Assembly: GCF_018069755.1 (NCBI RefSeq)
Contig: NZ_JAGQDE010000014.1
Coordinates: forward strand, 79,052 to 143,051
DNA: 64,000 bases
Direction of reading: 5' to 3'
Origin: Ideonella aquatica
GTDB lineage: Bacteria; Pseudomonadota; Gammaproteobacteria; Burkholderiales; Burkholderiaceae_C
Position numbers and translations under genes: made by a program. Under the pieces are notes generated by a model, which saw only the letters and a program-made list of their open reading frames with translations, was not told where the DNA came from and did not search any database. Positions 1-9,166 of this stretch are shown piece by piece. Every line of letters begins with the position of its first letter. The first letter of the stretch is position 1.

Positions 1-623
1 GGGCCCAACGACTACTTCGTCAACCAGCCCAACCTGCAGTTGCAGGCGCTGACCAGCCCCACCGCCAACGTCGACAACCCGGCCTGGTGCAGCGTGAACG
101 GCCTGACGAGCAATGGCTACCACGTGGTGCGCTTTGGCATCGCGGCTGCCGGCAGCTGCCTGCTGACGGTCACCCAGCCGGCACGCATCGTGGTGTGCGC
201 CACGCCAGCCCCCAATAGTGGCACCCTGGGCAATTCGGTGAGGACCTCGGTCGGCGGTCCCTACGCGGGCTGGGGCGCCGCTCAATTGGGCGGCACGAGC
301 TGGCTCAACCCCGGCACGGTCCGCATCCGCCGCACCGGCAGCTGCACGCTCACGGCCAGCAGCTTCACCGTCAACCTGCCACCGACGGCGCAGCCAACCT
401 CATCCGCAACACGGCCACCGGCATGCCGGCCGGTCAGGTGGCCCCGCAGATCCTGGACGGCAGCAACACGCCGGTGAGCAACGGCGCGCACAGCCCCCTG
501 GGCGTCGTGACCACGCCGGGGCAGAACCTGAGCAACACCTACCAGGTGCGCTACATCGCCACCGGCGCCGCCACCGCAGGCGCAGTGCAGGGCTTGGCCA
601 CGTTCAACCTGGTCTACAACTGA
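1..623 (+). pseudogene. two-domain fimbrial subunit/adhesin, frameshifted and internally deleted, 5' end outside window
   Basis: From position 1 the frame reads as a secreted, Cys-containing domain and then enters a type 1 pilin-like domain (GSCTLTASSFTVNLP, about 337-380). The reading frame then has to change: the pilin C-terminus, NLIRNTATGMPAGQVAPQIL to the final ATFNLVYN (about 396-620), lies in another frame. The joined product lacks the middle of the pilin domain, including the second cysteine of the conserved disulfide. Family knowledge: such proteins are periplasmic substrates of chaperone-usher assembly and pair by donor-strand exchange, so this copy should not fold. No chaperone or usher gene is in the window. 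A sequencing error could explain the frame change but not the missing segment. Confidence 0.6.
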
Positions 624-645
624 GGCGGCTGGCCGCTGGGCGGCC

Positions 646-999
646 TCACTCGTACTGAGAGGCGTAGGTGAGCAGGCCGCCATCGAGCGCGCCCAACGGC
701 GCCTGCACGCTGCCGGCGCCGCGCTGAACGCCCAGCGACTGCAGCGGCAGGCTGGCCAGCGTCTCGGTGTCCAGCCGCTCCTGGCGGGCTTGGCTGTGGG
801 CGGTGCCCGCGTGGCAGCGGGCCAGCTCCAGCCGGTCATGGCCGTGCTCGCGCTGCACCGAGGCCAGGCAGGTGGGGTTCACCAGTGCGCCGACGAAATG
901 CAGCGTGCCGGAGTTGGCCGCCCTGGCGGGGCCGGCAGCCAGCGCAGCGGCCATGGCAACAAGAGCGGCACAGGTGGCAAAGCGGGGGGTGCGGTGCAT
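646..999 (-). CDS. small exported fimbrial-subunit-like protein
   Basis: This 117-residue protein has a clear signal peptide ending near PARAA. The mature N-terminus (GTLHFVGALVNPTC) and a second cysteine (LELARC) follow the pattern of type 1 pilin N-terminal halves. The ATG at 999 was chosen because an AGGGAGA ribosome site lies just upstream and the signal peptide starts there. It is shorter than usual pilins (about 150-180 residues), and the end looks like a truncated C-terminal strand. It converges on the broken fimbrial gene, which suggests remnants of a chaperone-usher cluster. Confidence 0.55.
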   Translation of the reverse strand: MHRTPRFATCAALVAMAAALAAGPARAANSGTLHFVGALVNPTCLASVQREHGHDRLELARCHAGTAHSQARQERLDTETLASLPLQSLGVQRGAGSVQAPLGALDGGLLTYASQYE

Positions 1000-1341
1000 C
1001 AGAGTTCTCCCTGGAGGCTGCGCGGCGCGCAGATGGCCGACAACGCCTGCGCGGTCTGCCCGACCGATGCGCAACACGACGGGGCCCCGGGCCATGGCGG
1101 GGGATCCACCCTCGTTGTCGGCAGTTGGTGGGCACGGTGAAGCCATCCCGCGGCAGGCCGCGTGACCAATGCCACAGGCGTCCCGCCCTCAGGCGGAGAC
1201 CGGATGGAGCCGGTCCGGAGTCTGGTACCGCGTCACGGGAGCCTGGATGCCAGCGCCCGCCGCCTTGTCGCATGGCTGTCTGGCGAGCCGGTGGGGACTG
1301 GACCATCACGGCAATGCACTGGTCCTTGGGAGCCCGCCGCC

Positions 1342-2673
1342 ATGATCGACACCCACACCGCCCCCCCACCCGGCCACCTGGCACTTGCCACACATTCGGC
1401 AAGAGCGCGCCTGCACCAAGCACGGGAGACCCGCGCCCAGGATCGGCTCCTGCTCCTGAACAGCAGTGCCGAGCAGAGCCGCCTGCTGGCCGCCCAGCAT
1501 CGCCTGGTGCAGGCCTGGCGCGGCCATGCGCTGGACGAGGCGACCGGCCTGCACAGCATGGGCTGGCTGCTTGGGCCTGCGGCCACTGAACTGAGGCGCT
1601 GCCACAGCGTGGACGACGGCCCCAGCGCCCTCGTGGGCCTGGCGCTGTTGCCCCCGGCCGAGCTACCCGCCATCGAGGCCCGTCAGACGGCCGCACAGGC
1701 ACTTCAGTTCATCGCCGCCCAGGCTCGTCTGGAGCGCGACGCCCATGGCGAACCCATGGTGGCCGCCATCGGTCAGGGCATGCTGGCCACCGTGGTGCCC
1801 TCCACGCCATTCCTGCGCCATGCCGCCGTGGACTTGCTCTCGACGGCCCGCTCGGTGGTGCCGTCAATTGCCAAAGGCTGGTCCGCCGCAGTGGTCGCCG
1901 TGCCCTTGGGGCCCTACGATTGGGCGCTGGAGCGCATGGCCCGGCTGCACCAATTGTTCGGTAAGCTGCACGATGCCGAGTTGCCGGCAGTCACCATCGA
2001 CAAGCCCAGCGAGTTGGCCGATGCACTGTCCAACTACTGCCGGCGTTGGCCGACCAAGGTCCGTCCCGGCGCGCACGAGGAGCCGATGGTCGACCTGGAC
2101 GGTCAGATGGTGGCCTGGCTCTGCGAGCCGGATCCCGCCCTGCGACGCGCGATGGCCGACATGGCACTGCCAGAGCGCTGCGCCACCTGGGTGGCACTGG
2201 CTGCCGAGGGGACCCGCCAGGATGATCAGCCCCGCGCGGTGCGCCTGCCCGGCCAAGTCCTGCATCAGCCCCATGCCCGCCGTCGGATCCTGGAAGCCCT
2301 GAGGGCCTTGCAACCCCCGCGGGGCCTGCTGGGCCTGAGCGTGCCCGCCAGCGATGCGTTGGCCTGCGCCGATGGCTACACCCAGCTGGCCCACCTGGCC
2401 CGTGCCTGCCATTGCCGCATCGGCGTGCACGAGCTGGGGCGCACCGAAGAGGACTTGCAGGCGCTCCACTGCCGGCCCATGGACGAAGCGCTGCTGGATC
2501 GCAGCGTCACCGAGGGCTTGCACCGCGAGGACCCTGCACAGCTGACGCTGCTGGCAGCTCTCAATGTGGTCGCCCGTCAGACCGCGCAGCCCCGCATCGG
2601 GATGGTGATGGACGATCCACGGGACCGCGCTGCGCTGAACCCGCCACGGACCACCGAGGTGGCACACCCTTGA
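1342..2673 (+). CDS. degenerate GGDEF-EAL-like protein (probable pseudoenzyme)
   Basis: The 443-residue product begins with a coiled N-terminal stretch (about residues 20-55) and then a GGDEF-like fold. DEATGLHSMGWLLGP resembles the DxLTGL...R entry motif. The signature loop reads GQGMLATVVP where active cyclases have GGDEFAVLLP, so catalytic residues are missing. The C-terminal half follows an EAL-like pattern (GLLGLSVPASD, RIGVHELG, PRIGMVMDD) without the EAL motif. No signal peptide or TM segment is seen. The ATG at 1342 has a GGGAG upstream. It converges with a second gene of the same degenerate type. Likely a c-di-GMP-sensing or regulatory pseudoenzyme; function is inferred. Confidence 0.5.
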   Translation: MIDTHTAPPPGHLALATHSARARLHQARETRAQDRLLLLNSSAEQSRLLAAQHRLVQAWRGHALDEATGLHSMGWLLGPAATELRRCHSVDDGPSALVGLALLPPAELPAIEARQTAAQALQFIAAQARLERDAHGEPMVAAIGQGMLATVVPSTPFLRHAAVDLLSTARSVVPSIAKGWSAAVVAVPLGPYDWALERMARLHQLFGKLHDAELPAVTIDKPSELADALSNYCRRWPTKVRPGAHEEPMVDLDGQMVAWLCEPDPALRRAMADMALPERCATWVALAAEGTRQDDQPRAVRLPGQVLHQPHARRRILEALRALQPPRGLLGLSVPASDALACADGYTQLAHLARACHCRIGVHELGRTEEDLQALHCRPMDEALLDRSVTEGLHREDPAQLTLLAALNVVARQTAQPRIGMVMDDPRDRAALNPPRTTEVAHP

Positions 2674-2706
2674 GCCCCAGTCGTGAAGGGGCTGCCAGCC
2701 GCAGCC

Positions 2707-3966
2707 TCAGGGCGCAACGCTCCCCGGGCACAGCACCAGGGCTTCCGGGTGGTGTTGCCACAGCGACAGGGCCTGGGAAGGGGTTTCCACGGTGTGCATC
2801 ACCGCGGCCACGCCGCTGCGACGTGCCCACGCCTCGATCGCCAGGCCTTGTGAAGGCTCCTCTGCCCAGGGCAGTGTGGACACTGCCGGCATGGGACTGA
2901 GGATCACAAAATCCGGGCGCAATTTCGGCAACTGCCGCAGCGCACCGAACAGCACCCCGACGCCGCTGAGGCCAACGGCCATGCCCTGCTGACGAGCGGC
3001 GTGGGCGAGTTGACGCCAGCCCTGGCTGCGGTGGCTCGCGGCCTGCGCATCCACCACCACGCGCACGCCTGGCCCACCCACGCGCCACCGCGCCAGAGCG
3101 CGGCTCCAGATCGCCCGGTGCTGCGGCAATTCCAGAAGCAAAGGATCGAGCCGCACAAGACGGGGGAGACCGTCACATGCCTGATCCCTGGCAGCCCTGG
3201 CCAGCGACTCGGCGGTAGTGCGGATGAGGGTCTCCGACAATTGGTGCCAGGAGGCCGGGCGGAGAGGCGTGCCCGCCGCAGCAGGCGAATCGGCGAACCG
3301 AGTGGATGCATGCCAACGCCGATCCACGATGGCCGGGCCCAGCGCGGCTGGGCCGAACCCGACACCAGATGGGCAGACGCGCCCGAACGCGTCGCCGGAT
3401 TCGGGTCTTTCATCCAGCAGGCGCCGTAGGCGGTCCATCAGCGCCGCCGGCACCACGTCGGGCCGCCACTCGATCGCCGCGCAGCGGTGGGCGTCCAGGC
3501 GCCAGCGGGAATGGAGCATCAACTCGTCCACCACGGCGCAGAGCTGCGATGGCTGCGCGTCTGACCGCAACAGCAGCACCAAGTCCCCCTGAGCCGACAA
3601 ACCCAAGACCGGCACGCTGGCCTCGTGCGTGAAAGCAGACAGGGCGTCAAAGGCGGCGTCCAGCAGGGTCTCTGACAGCCCCGCCGGCTCAGCCGGAACG
3701 GGCAGCAGGCGCAGACCCAACGACTTGAAGGCGGGCCCTACCGACGTCTGGTGGCGCTGCTGGTTGGCCAACGCGGCCCGGAACCCCGCAGCATTGAGGA
3801 TGTTCAGCGAAGGCTGCCACAGACGGCGGCGCCACAGCGCCTCCAGCGCAGGCAATTCACGGTGGACCTGAAGGCGCGCAGCACGGCTGGGGTCCTCCGG
3901 AGTCAACGGCCGCCAGGGGGCGCGACCAAGCAAGGTGCCACCAAGGCGCTTGCACCGCCGGCCCAT
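2707..3966 (-). CDS. degenerate GGDEF-EAL-like protein, second copy
   Basis: This protein of 419 residues has a GGDEF-like N-terminal half, with SAQGDLVLLLRSD in the place of the GGDEF hairpin, and an EAL-like C-terminal half. The latter shows LVRLDPLLLEL, an AARQQGMAVGLSGVG segment resembling the helix-strand before DDFG, and AAVMHTVETPSQ resembling the AEGVET motif. The catalytic EAL, DDFG acids and most metal ligands are absent. The start at 3966 follows the upstream gene's stop (3980) closely, so the two are probably cotranscribed. It overlaps nothing and is convergent with the plus-strand paralogue. Confidence 0.5.
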   Translation of the reverse strand: MGRRCKRLGGTLLGRAPWRPLTPEDPSRAARLQVHRELPALEALWRRRLWQPSLNILNAAGFRAALANQQRHQTSVGPAFKSLGLRLLPVPAEPAGLSETLLDAAFDALSAFTHEASVPVLGLSAQGDLVLLLRSDAQPSQLCAVVDELMLHSRWRLDAHRCAAIEWRPDVVPAALMDRLRRLLDERPESGDAFGRVCPSGVGFGPAALGPAIVDRRWHASTRFADSPAAAGTPLRPASWHQLSETLIRTTAESLARAARDQACDGLPRLVRLDPLLLELPQHRAIWSRALARWRVGGPGVRVVVDAQAASHRSQGWRQLAHAARQQGMAVGLSGVGVLFGALRQLPKLRPDFVILSPMPAVSTLPWAEEPSQGLAIEAWARRSGVAAVMHTVETPSQALSLWQHHPEALVLCPGSVAP

Positions 3967-3979
3967 GGAGAGGCCCAAC

Positions 3980-4657
3980 TCATGACGCGCCTTCGTCTGC
4001 CAAGCGCTGCGCGACGGGCAGCCATCCCAGACAGTCCACGCCCCTGCGGGCGCTGCTGAGCACGACGATGTAGCCATGCGCATCGGAAGCAGCGTGGTAA
4101 CGACGCACACCGGCCTCGCGGGCATCGATCGGGCATACCCCCCCGAGCCGGGGATTGATCACCTGGTCCACCGCGATGAACCCGGCGCGCCGATGAGCAG
4201 GGTACTCACGCATCGCGACCTGGTCCAGCGAGGCCAGAGGCAAAGGGGAGGGCGGGCGACGCACCAGCAGGCCCGAGGCCTGGGCCTCGGAGCCGTCAGG
4301 GCTGCGGACACTGAAGGCCCAGATCTGGCGGCCCAGAGCCACCAGCCGAACCTGTGTGCCGTTCGCGTACGAGAGGGTGTGGCGACACAGATCGTCCGGT
4401 CCGTCCATCTGACCATGCTGGCCATCCTGGTCGGTCACCGTTCGGGCACTGACGTCGAGCGCGTGCAGCAAGGTCAGGCCTCCGCCGTGAACCGACACGT
4501 AGATGCCGGATGCCAGTGGGGAACATGCCGCGGACGATGGCTGCGCCAAGGCTTGCTGCGCAGCGGGCCCGCTGAGCACCTGGTCGGGTCGGGCTTGGCC
4601 ACTCGCCTCGAGCGACAGTGCCAAGAGGGCGGCAAGAAGTTGAGACGTTGTGTTCAC
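3980..4657 (-). CDS. exported protein of unknown function
   Basis: The product is about 225 residues if it starts at the GTG at 4657, which gives a compact signal peptide (NTTSQLLAALLALSLEASGQA). A longer reading from 4693 adds 12 residues and blurs the signal. The mature part has Cys residues and mixed beta-type sequence. I recognise no family. It lies just upstream of the degenerate GGDEF-EAL gene on the same strand, so it may be the periplasmic partner of that protein. Confidence 0.45.
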   Translation of the reverse strand: MNTTSQLLAALLALSLEASGQARPDQVLSGPAAQQALAQPSSAACSPLASGIYVSVHGGGLTLLHALDVSARTVTDQDGQHGQMDGPDDLCRHTLSYANGTQVRLVALGRQIWAFSVRSPDGSEAQASGLLVRRPPSPLPLASLDQVAMREYPAHRRAGFIAVDQVINPRLGGVCPIDAREAGVRRYHAASDAHGYIVVLSSARRGVDCLGWLPVAQRLADEGAS

Positions 4658-4693
4658 GTTGATTCGGTGGCTGTCAGGGCCTCCAATCTGCAC

Positions 4694-5015
4694 GTCGAAC
4701 CAGCGTCGGCATCCGGTTTGCGACGACCGTCAGGCCGGAGGGCACGAGGCGCCTGCAGCACCCCCTCAAAAGGCGCGGCCGCGGTTCGATGTGTGAAAGA
4801 AAAGAAGCAGCGACTACCGAGGTGATCGCTGCCAACAAGAGGGCCTGAACCGGAGCAACAGGCACGGGAGATGTCCCGTCACGCGCCTCTAGGTTTGAAG
4901 GCCACACCGTTCACGTCGCGCGTTGCACGGGTGCACCGCGATGGCTTCATGGCGTCGTTTGGCGGCTTCGTCTCACTTGTGCCAATCGCAGCGTCAGGTG
5001 CCGAGACTGCCTGGC
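4694..5015. other. no convincing gene
   Basis: This stretch separates the exported protein at 3980-4657 from a possible zinc-ribbon ORF. It can be read as a 77-codon minus-strand ORF with a hydrophobic segment, but there is no ribosome site and no recognisable motif. I call no gene here. Confidence 0.4.
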
Positions 5016-5291
5016 ATGAGAGAGGGCTATATCACTTGCCCGCACTGCCGCGCGGCCGTCCTGGTGGGCGACGCGCTCTTGCGGGATGAACTGGATTCCT
5101 GCATCTGCGGGGCATGCCACCGGATCGTGGCCTGCCCGCCGTTACCGCAGTGCGCGGCGCCAGCGCGGCCCGAGGGCGACTTGCGGCCCAGACCAGTGGT
5201 CGGTGAGGCGTCGCGGCTGGCGCACTTGCTCAGCGATGCGACGGAACTGCCGTCTGGAACAGCGTCTTCTCTGCCCGCAGCTTGCCCTTAG
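5016..5291 (+). CDS. possible small zinc-ribbon protein
   Basis: The ORF encodes MREGYITCPHCRAAVLVG, then a CICGACH motif about 25 residues later, which together look like a four-cysteine zinc ribbon; the rest is low complexity. There is no clear ribosome site and the 3' end overlaps the convergent exported-protein gene by about 60 bp. It could be a fragment of a larger regulator. Confidence is low. Confidence 0.3.
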   Translation: MREGYITCPHCRAAVLVGDALLRDELDSCICGACHRIVACPPLPQCAAPARPEGDLRPRPVVGEASRLAHLLSDATELPSGTASSLPAACP

Positions 5292-5667
5292 GATAGCCCT
5301 CGGTCCAGGTGCCGACATAGCCGATACCGCCCAACTCGACCACGGCATACTCGAGCGTATGGTCGGCGTTGACGTACATGGCGAAGGTGTAACCCCAGTC
5401 GGCGTAGGAGGCTTCGGTGAAGGAAACGGCGCGGCCAGCGACGCCGGCAACGGCCTTGGCCGGCACACCGCCCAGGATTGTCGAGTTGTACGACTGAGGG
5501 CAATCGCTGTAGTCGTGCGTGGCCGTGACCCAACCGGTGTCCGACACCGTGATGTTGATGAGGCCATCGCAGACGCCGTCAAAGGCCAGCGACTTGGGAA
5601 GAACCTTGGCCGAGACCGACAGGCTGGCCACGCTCAGAATGAGCGCGAGGGCATGGCGCGTAATCAT
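5230..5667 (-). CDS. small exported protein of unknown function
   Basis: The 145-residue product has a typical signal peptide (MITRHALALILSVASLSVSA), and its ATG is preceded by AGGAAA. The mature domain has two cysteines about 20 residues apart (GVCDGL, SDCPQS) that may form a disulfide, and a Gly/Tyr-rich beta pattern. No family is recognised. It stands alone on the minus strand. Confidence 0.6.
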   Translation of the reverse strand: MITRHALALILSVASLSVSAKVLPKSLAFDGVCDGLINITVSDTGWVTATHDYSDCPQSYNSTILGGVPAKAVAGVAGRAVSFTEASYADWGYTFAMYVNADHTLEYAVVELGGIGYVGTWTEGYPKGKLRAEKTLFQTAVPSHR

Positions 5668-5875
5668 GAAGTTTCCTGGTGTGAGGGAGGTACAGCCCTA
5701 CAACGGGACGATCAGGCTCCGCCGCGGACAAGGTTGGCGCCCACCGGTTGAGTGGGCGCAACCGAAGTCTGTCGAGACGCGCTCACCCGGTACCCGGGTT
5801 CGGACGAAGCCGCCATGGATGGCGACGAAGCCACCGGACGTGCCGCGCCATTGATGGCCTGTGGCGCCCGTCCTG

Positions 5876-7060
5876 TCACCAGCGCGGACTGAGCCAACCC
5901 GCGACGTTGTGGTAGTTGTGTTCCACCCGTGCAGCCGGAGTGCCGTCCGGCGACGGAGGGTTGACCCAGTTCTGGTCGAGGGATTGGAAGCGGTTGATGT
6001 CCGCCTCGATGACGATCGCCACGTGGCCCGGATCGGGGCTGCTCCAGAAGATGATGTCGCCGGGCTCGGGCACGGCGCTGGGCGTGTTGATCACCTTCTG
6101 GAATGTGACAGTGCCGTAGATCGACGACTCCCGGGTGCTGCTGTCGGGGGCATTCTGGAAGATGCTGTAGGCGTCGCCGGTGAACCCGTGCGGGTAAGCG
6201 ATGCCGAGGGCGCTGTCGATGTAGTGGTGCATCAGATCCACGCACTGGGCGCCGTATTGGCCATCCATGTTGTGCCGCAGCCCGACGTTGGCGTCGGCGT
6301 AGCCGGTGACCGGGCTGAAGCGGAGGATGGGTGAGCCCTGGTCCCAGTTGAACAGGGCCACCTGACCGCTGCCATCGACGTCGACCCAGTTGTACTTTCC
6401 GTTGAGCTCAGCGAAGCGTTTGACCAAGGGCGCCGTCGGCGGCGCGTACTGAGGGTCGGGGATGATGTACCAGTAACCGTTGGGCGCCTGAAAGAAGTAC
6501 CACTTGGCACGAACCGAATCGCCCTGGAGCAGTTGGCGGTCGCGGTGGATGCTGGCATCACTCAGCCAGAGGTGGCGACCGATGTCGTAGAAACTGTCGG
6601 AGGGATCGGTGTCCAGATTGCCGCGCACCGTGATCTGAGCACCGTTCTGGCTGAGGGTGATGGCGTCAGAAGACACCGTCCACCAACTGGCTTCGCCCTG
6701 GACGATGGGCCCCAGCGAATAGGCCCCGACCTGCGTGTTGCCCTGGTGCAGCGGGCTGATGTACCAGCGGAAATCATCGACCACGGTGGTGTCCTGGGTG
6801 TAGTAGACCCAGGTCGGGGTTTGGCGTGACAGCAGGACGCTCTGGCGCTCGTTGCCGACATCCAGGGCTCGGCGGCGCAGACCTGGGGTCAGCGATCGGC
6901 CGCCGTCCAGGCGGGGCGGCTGGAGCTCGGTCGGCTCGCGCTGGCTGAGGTCCTCCTGGCCCCCGCCGCAGCCCGCCAAGGCCAGCAGTGTCGACCCACC
7001 GGCGACGATCAGGCTCTGGCGACGAAGCAAATCGGGGGGCACGGACAAAGGCTGTTGCAT
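5876..7060 (-). CDS. CHAP-domain lipoprotein (putative peptidoglycan amidase/peptidase)
   Basis: The 394-residue product starts with RRQSLIVAGGSTLLALAGCGGG, a lipobox preceded by a twin-arginine pair, so it is a predicted lipoprotein. The ATG at 7060 has GGAGA upstream. The C-terminal third carries CHAP signatures: YGAQCVDLMHHYID with the nucleophilic Cys, and EPGDIIFWSSPDPGHVAIV with the catalytic His. CHAP domains cleave peptidoglycan cross-links or amides. The central 200 residues are beta-rich and unrecognised. It lies 53 bp downstream of the PKD-like lipoprotein gene, which suggests a two-gene cell-envelope operon. Confidence 0.7.
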   Translation of the reverse strand: MQQPLSVPPDLLRRQSLIVAGGSTLLALAGCGGGQEDLSQREPTELQPPRLDGGRSLTPGLRRRALDVGNERQSVLLSRQTPTWVYYTQDTTVVDDFRWYISPLHQGNTQVGAYSLGPIVQGEASWWTVSSDAITLSQNGAQITVRGNLDTDPSDSFYDIGRHLWLSDASIHRDRQLLQGDSVRAKWYFFQAPNGYWYIIPDPQYAPPTAPLVKRFAELNGKYNWVDVDGSGQVALFNWDQGSPILRFSPVTGYADANVGLRHNMDGQYGAQCVDLMHHYIDSALGIAYPHGFTGDAYSIFQNAPDSSTRESSIYGTVTFQKVINTPSAVPEPGDIIFWSSPDPGHVAIVIEADINRFQSLDQNWVNPPSPDGTPAARVEHNYHNVAGWLSPRW

Positions 7061-7113
7061 GGCGTTCTCCAAGGTGTGGATGGGGCGGGAGATCAAGTCG
7101 GCGGCGGTCACGA

Positions 7114-8913
7114 TCACTGGGGTTTCGGCGCCGGCGGAGCGTAGTTGGCGCGGCAGTTGGCATCGGCATGCCCTTCGCCGCTGCCTGTGCAAGACCAGGT
7201 CCAAGGCCCGCTGCCGGCCAGGGCGCTGGGCGTGCCGGAGACACACAGATCGTTGGTGGGGGCCGTCGAGAGCACCTTGCCATCGGAGCTTCCGCAGATG
7301 CCGTTGATGGTGTCGCCACCGATGGGGCCCTGGTCGCTGGAGATGTTCACCAGGTAGGCCTGGCCGGCGAGGTAACGCGTGTTGCCGTCGAAGAGAAAGG
7401 ACACGGCATAGGTGCCATAGGGCAGGGGGGGGCACTGGTAAGTCCAGTCACGGTCGGCCACCTTCGGGCACAGTGCTTCGTTGAGCTTGATGGCCGAGTA
7501 CAGCTGCGGGTAGTTGATGTCGCCATAGTTGCCGCTGAGGGCATTGGGGATCATCTGCACCATGACGCCCCGCATCGCAGGATCGGACAACACGTAGGCT
7601 GCCAAGCGCTCGACATAGAGCTCGCCGTTGTAGTTGCGCCAGTAAGCCCTGCTGGAGGTGTAGATCGGGCCCGACTGCCATCCCTGCGGTGTATCGGTGC
7701 TGGTCACGCTGAGGTAGTCGAACCGGTCGGTCCCCGAGTCGACGTGGGGTGCCTGACAGCTGAACACGGCCAGCGTGCTGTTGGAGCGTGCGTAGTCCTT
7801 GCTGCACCCGCGACCGGACAGCGCCACGCTGTTCACGTTCGGTGCGCGCTGACCGAAGAAGGCGACATCGACAGGCACGTCTTCGACGGTCTGCCAAACG
7901 CCAGCCAGCCCTAGCGTGCCCAGGTTGTAGCGCTCTGCCTTCACTGAGGCGGTGGCCGGGGCGCTGCTGCGGGTGCCGTCGTTGACCACGAGACTCACCA
8001 CATAGGTGCCCTCGACATCGACGATCAACTTGGCCAGGCTTCCGGAGGCGTTCAGTTGCGCCGCACTGGTGGCCGGGCGCGCGGTCAGCGTCCAGGCATA
8101 GGACAGCGTCAAACCCGGCGCCGAGGTACTGCCGGACCCGTCGAAGGCGACCTCGCGCCCGACCTCGGCCGTGTTGGCGGTGACCACATTGGCCAAGGGG
8201 ACCACTTGGGCCACCTGCAGAGTGATCCGGACCGAGGCGGCGACACTCGCGTTGCCTCGGCTGTCCGTGACCACCAGCGCCAGGACGTAGGTACCGGGCG
8301 CGCTGCCAAAGAACCCAGGGCGCACCGCCGCCGGGGACGAGAAGGCAGCAGAAGCCCCTGGCGGCGCACTCTGCACCGACCAAACGTAGGTGATCGGGTC
8401 GCCGTCGGGATCGTAGCTGGCAGAGCCGTCCAGGAAAACGGGGGCCCCAGAGGGCACCTCCTGATCCGATCCCGCCTGGGCCACCGGCGCGGCATTGCCC
8501 AAGGGGGCCACGGTCACATCGCGAGTGACCTCGTCGCTGGACACAGCGGCCTCTTCCACCCGGAGGGCGACCTGGTAAGTGCCCGGCTGATCGGCCATGA
8601 AGCTGGGCCGTGCGTCGGCAGGCCGATCCAGAACCGCTTTGCTGCCAGCTGGACCGACCAGCCGCCAGTGAAACGTCAAGGTGCCTCCATTCATCGCCCG
8701 TGAGCCGGTGCCGTCGGCCGTGATGGTGGACCCGGCAGTGGCACTGCTCGGCATGTTGATGCTGGCGACCGGTCGGGCCACCGGTCCCGGGTCCGGGTTG
8801 GACGCGCCATCGCCGCCGCCGCACCCGGCAATCACCATGAGCAGACAGGCCAAGGTCCAGCCCAGCATCCGGTGCCAGCGTTTGGCATGTCGCACTTGCC
8901 CCTGTTCGACCAC
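7114..8913 (-). CDS. PKD/Ig-like repeat lipoprotein
   Basis: This 599-residue protein has a lipobox (LLMVIAGCGGGDG) after a hydrophobic segment. It then has three PKD/cadherin-like repeats of about 95 residues. Each has a strand pattern such as FLDGSASYDPDGDPITYVWS and ends in GTYVLALVVTD. A Cys-rich C-terminal region ends in a DxxCVSGTPSALAGSGPWTWSC motif often seen at the C-termini of betaproteobacterial surface proteins. The GTG start at 8913 has GAGGGG upstream; an internal ATG at 8868 is an alternative. Probably surface-displayed and coexpressed with the CHAP lipoprotein. Confidence 0.65.
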   Translation of the reverse strand: MVEQGQVRHAKRWHRMLGWTLACLLMVIAGCGGGDGASNPDPGPVARPVASINMPSSATAGSTITADGTGSRAMNGGTLTFHWRLVGPAGSKAVLDRPADARPSFMADQPGTYQVALRVEEAAVSSDEVTRDVTVAPLGNAAPVAQAGSDQEVPSGAPVFLDGSASYDPDGDPITYVWSVQSAPPGASAAFSSPAAVRPGFFGSAPGTYVLALVVTDSRGNASVAASVRITLQVAQVVPLANVVTANTAEVGREVAFDGSGSTSAPGLTLSYAWTLTARPATSAAQLNASGSLAKLIVDVEGTYVVSLVVNDGTRSSAPATASVKAERYNLGTLGLAGVWQTVEDVPVDVAFFGQRAPNVNSVALSGRGCSKDYARSNSTLAVFSCQAPHVDSGTDRFDYLSVTSTDTPQGWQSGPIYTSSRAYWRNYNGELYVERLAAYVLSDPAMRGVMVQMIPNALSGNYGDINYPQLYSAIKLNEALCPKVADRDWTYQCPPLPYGTYAVSFLFDGNTRYLAGQAYLVNISSDQGPIGGDTINGICGSSDGKVLSTAPTNDLCVSGTPSALAGSGPWTWSCTGSGEGHADANCRANYAPPAPKPQ

Positions 8914-9166
8914 GGTGTTCCCCTCGCGTCTGCAACGGGATCCATGGCCGACGCGAAGGTGCCGGCTCGCGCTGAATCACCGCCGATCAGCAGTGAACCT
9001 GAAACGGGGCGCTGGCAGGGTCTCGTGCGACGAATCTCATGCGGCAGGGAACGAAGTTACGGACGTGCCCGTGTGCATGGCCGTGTTTATGCCGGTTGAG
9101 CGTGCTGACTGCGCTGTTCTCACCGGTCGATGGCGGTTGCGAAATTGGAGACCGAGCGGCCATCCG

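Noticed and set aside
836..1702. Long minus-strand open frame opposite the first degenerate GGDEF-EAL gene
   Set aside because: Arg/Pro/Gly-rich shadow translation without motif or ribosome site, overlapping better genes on both sides.
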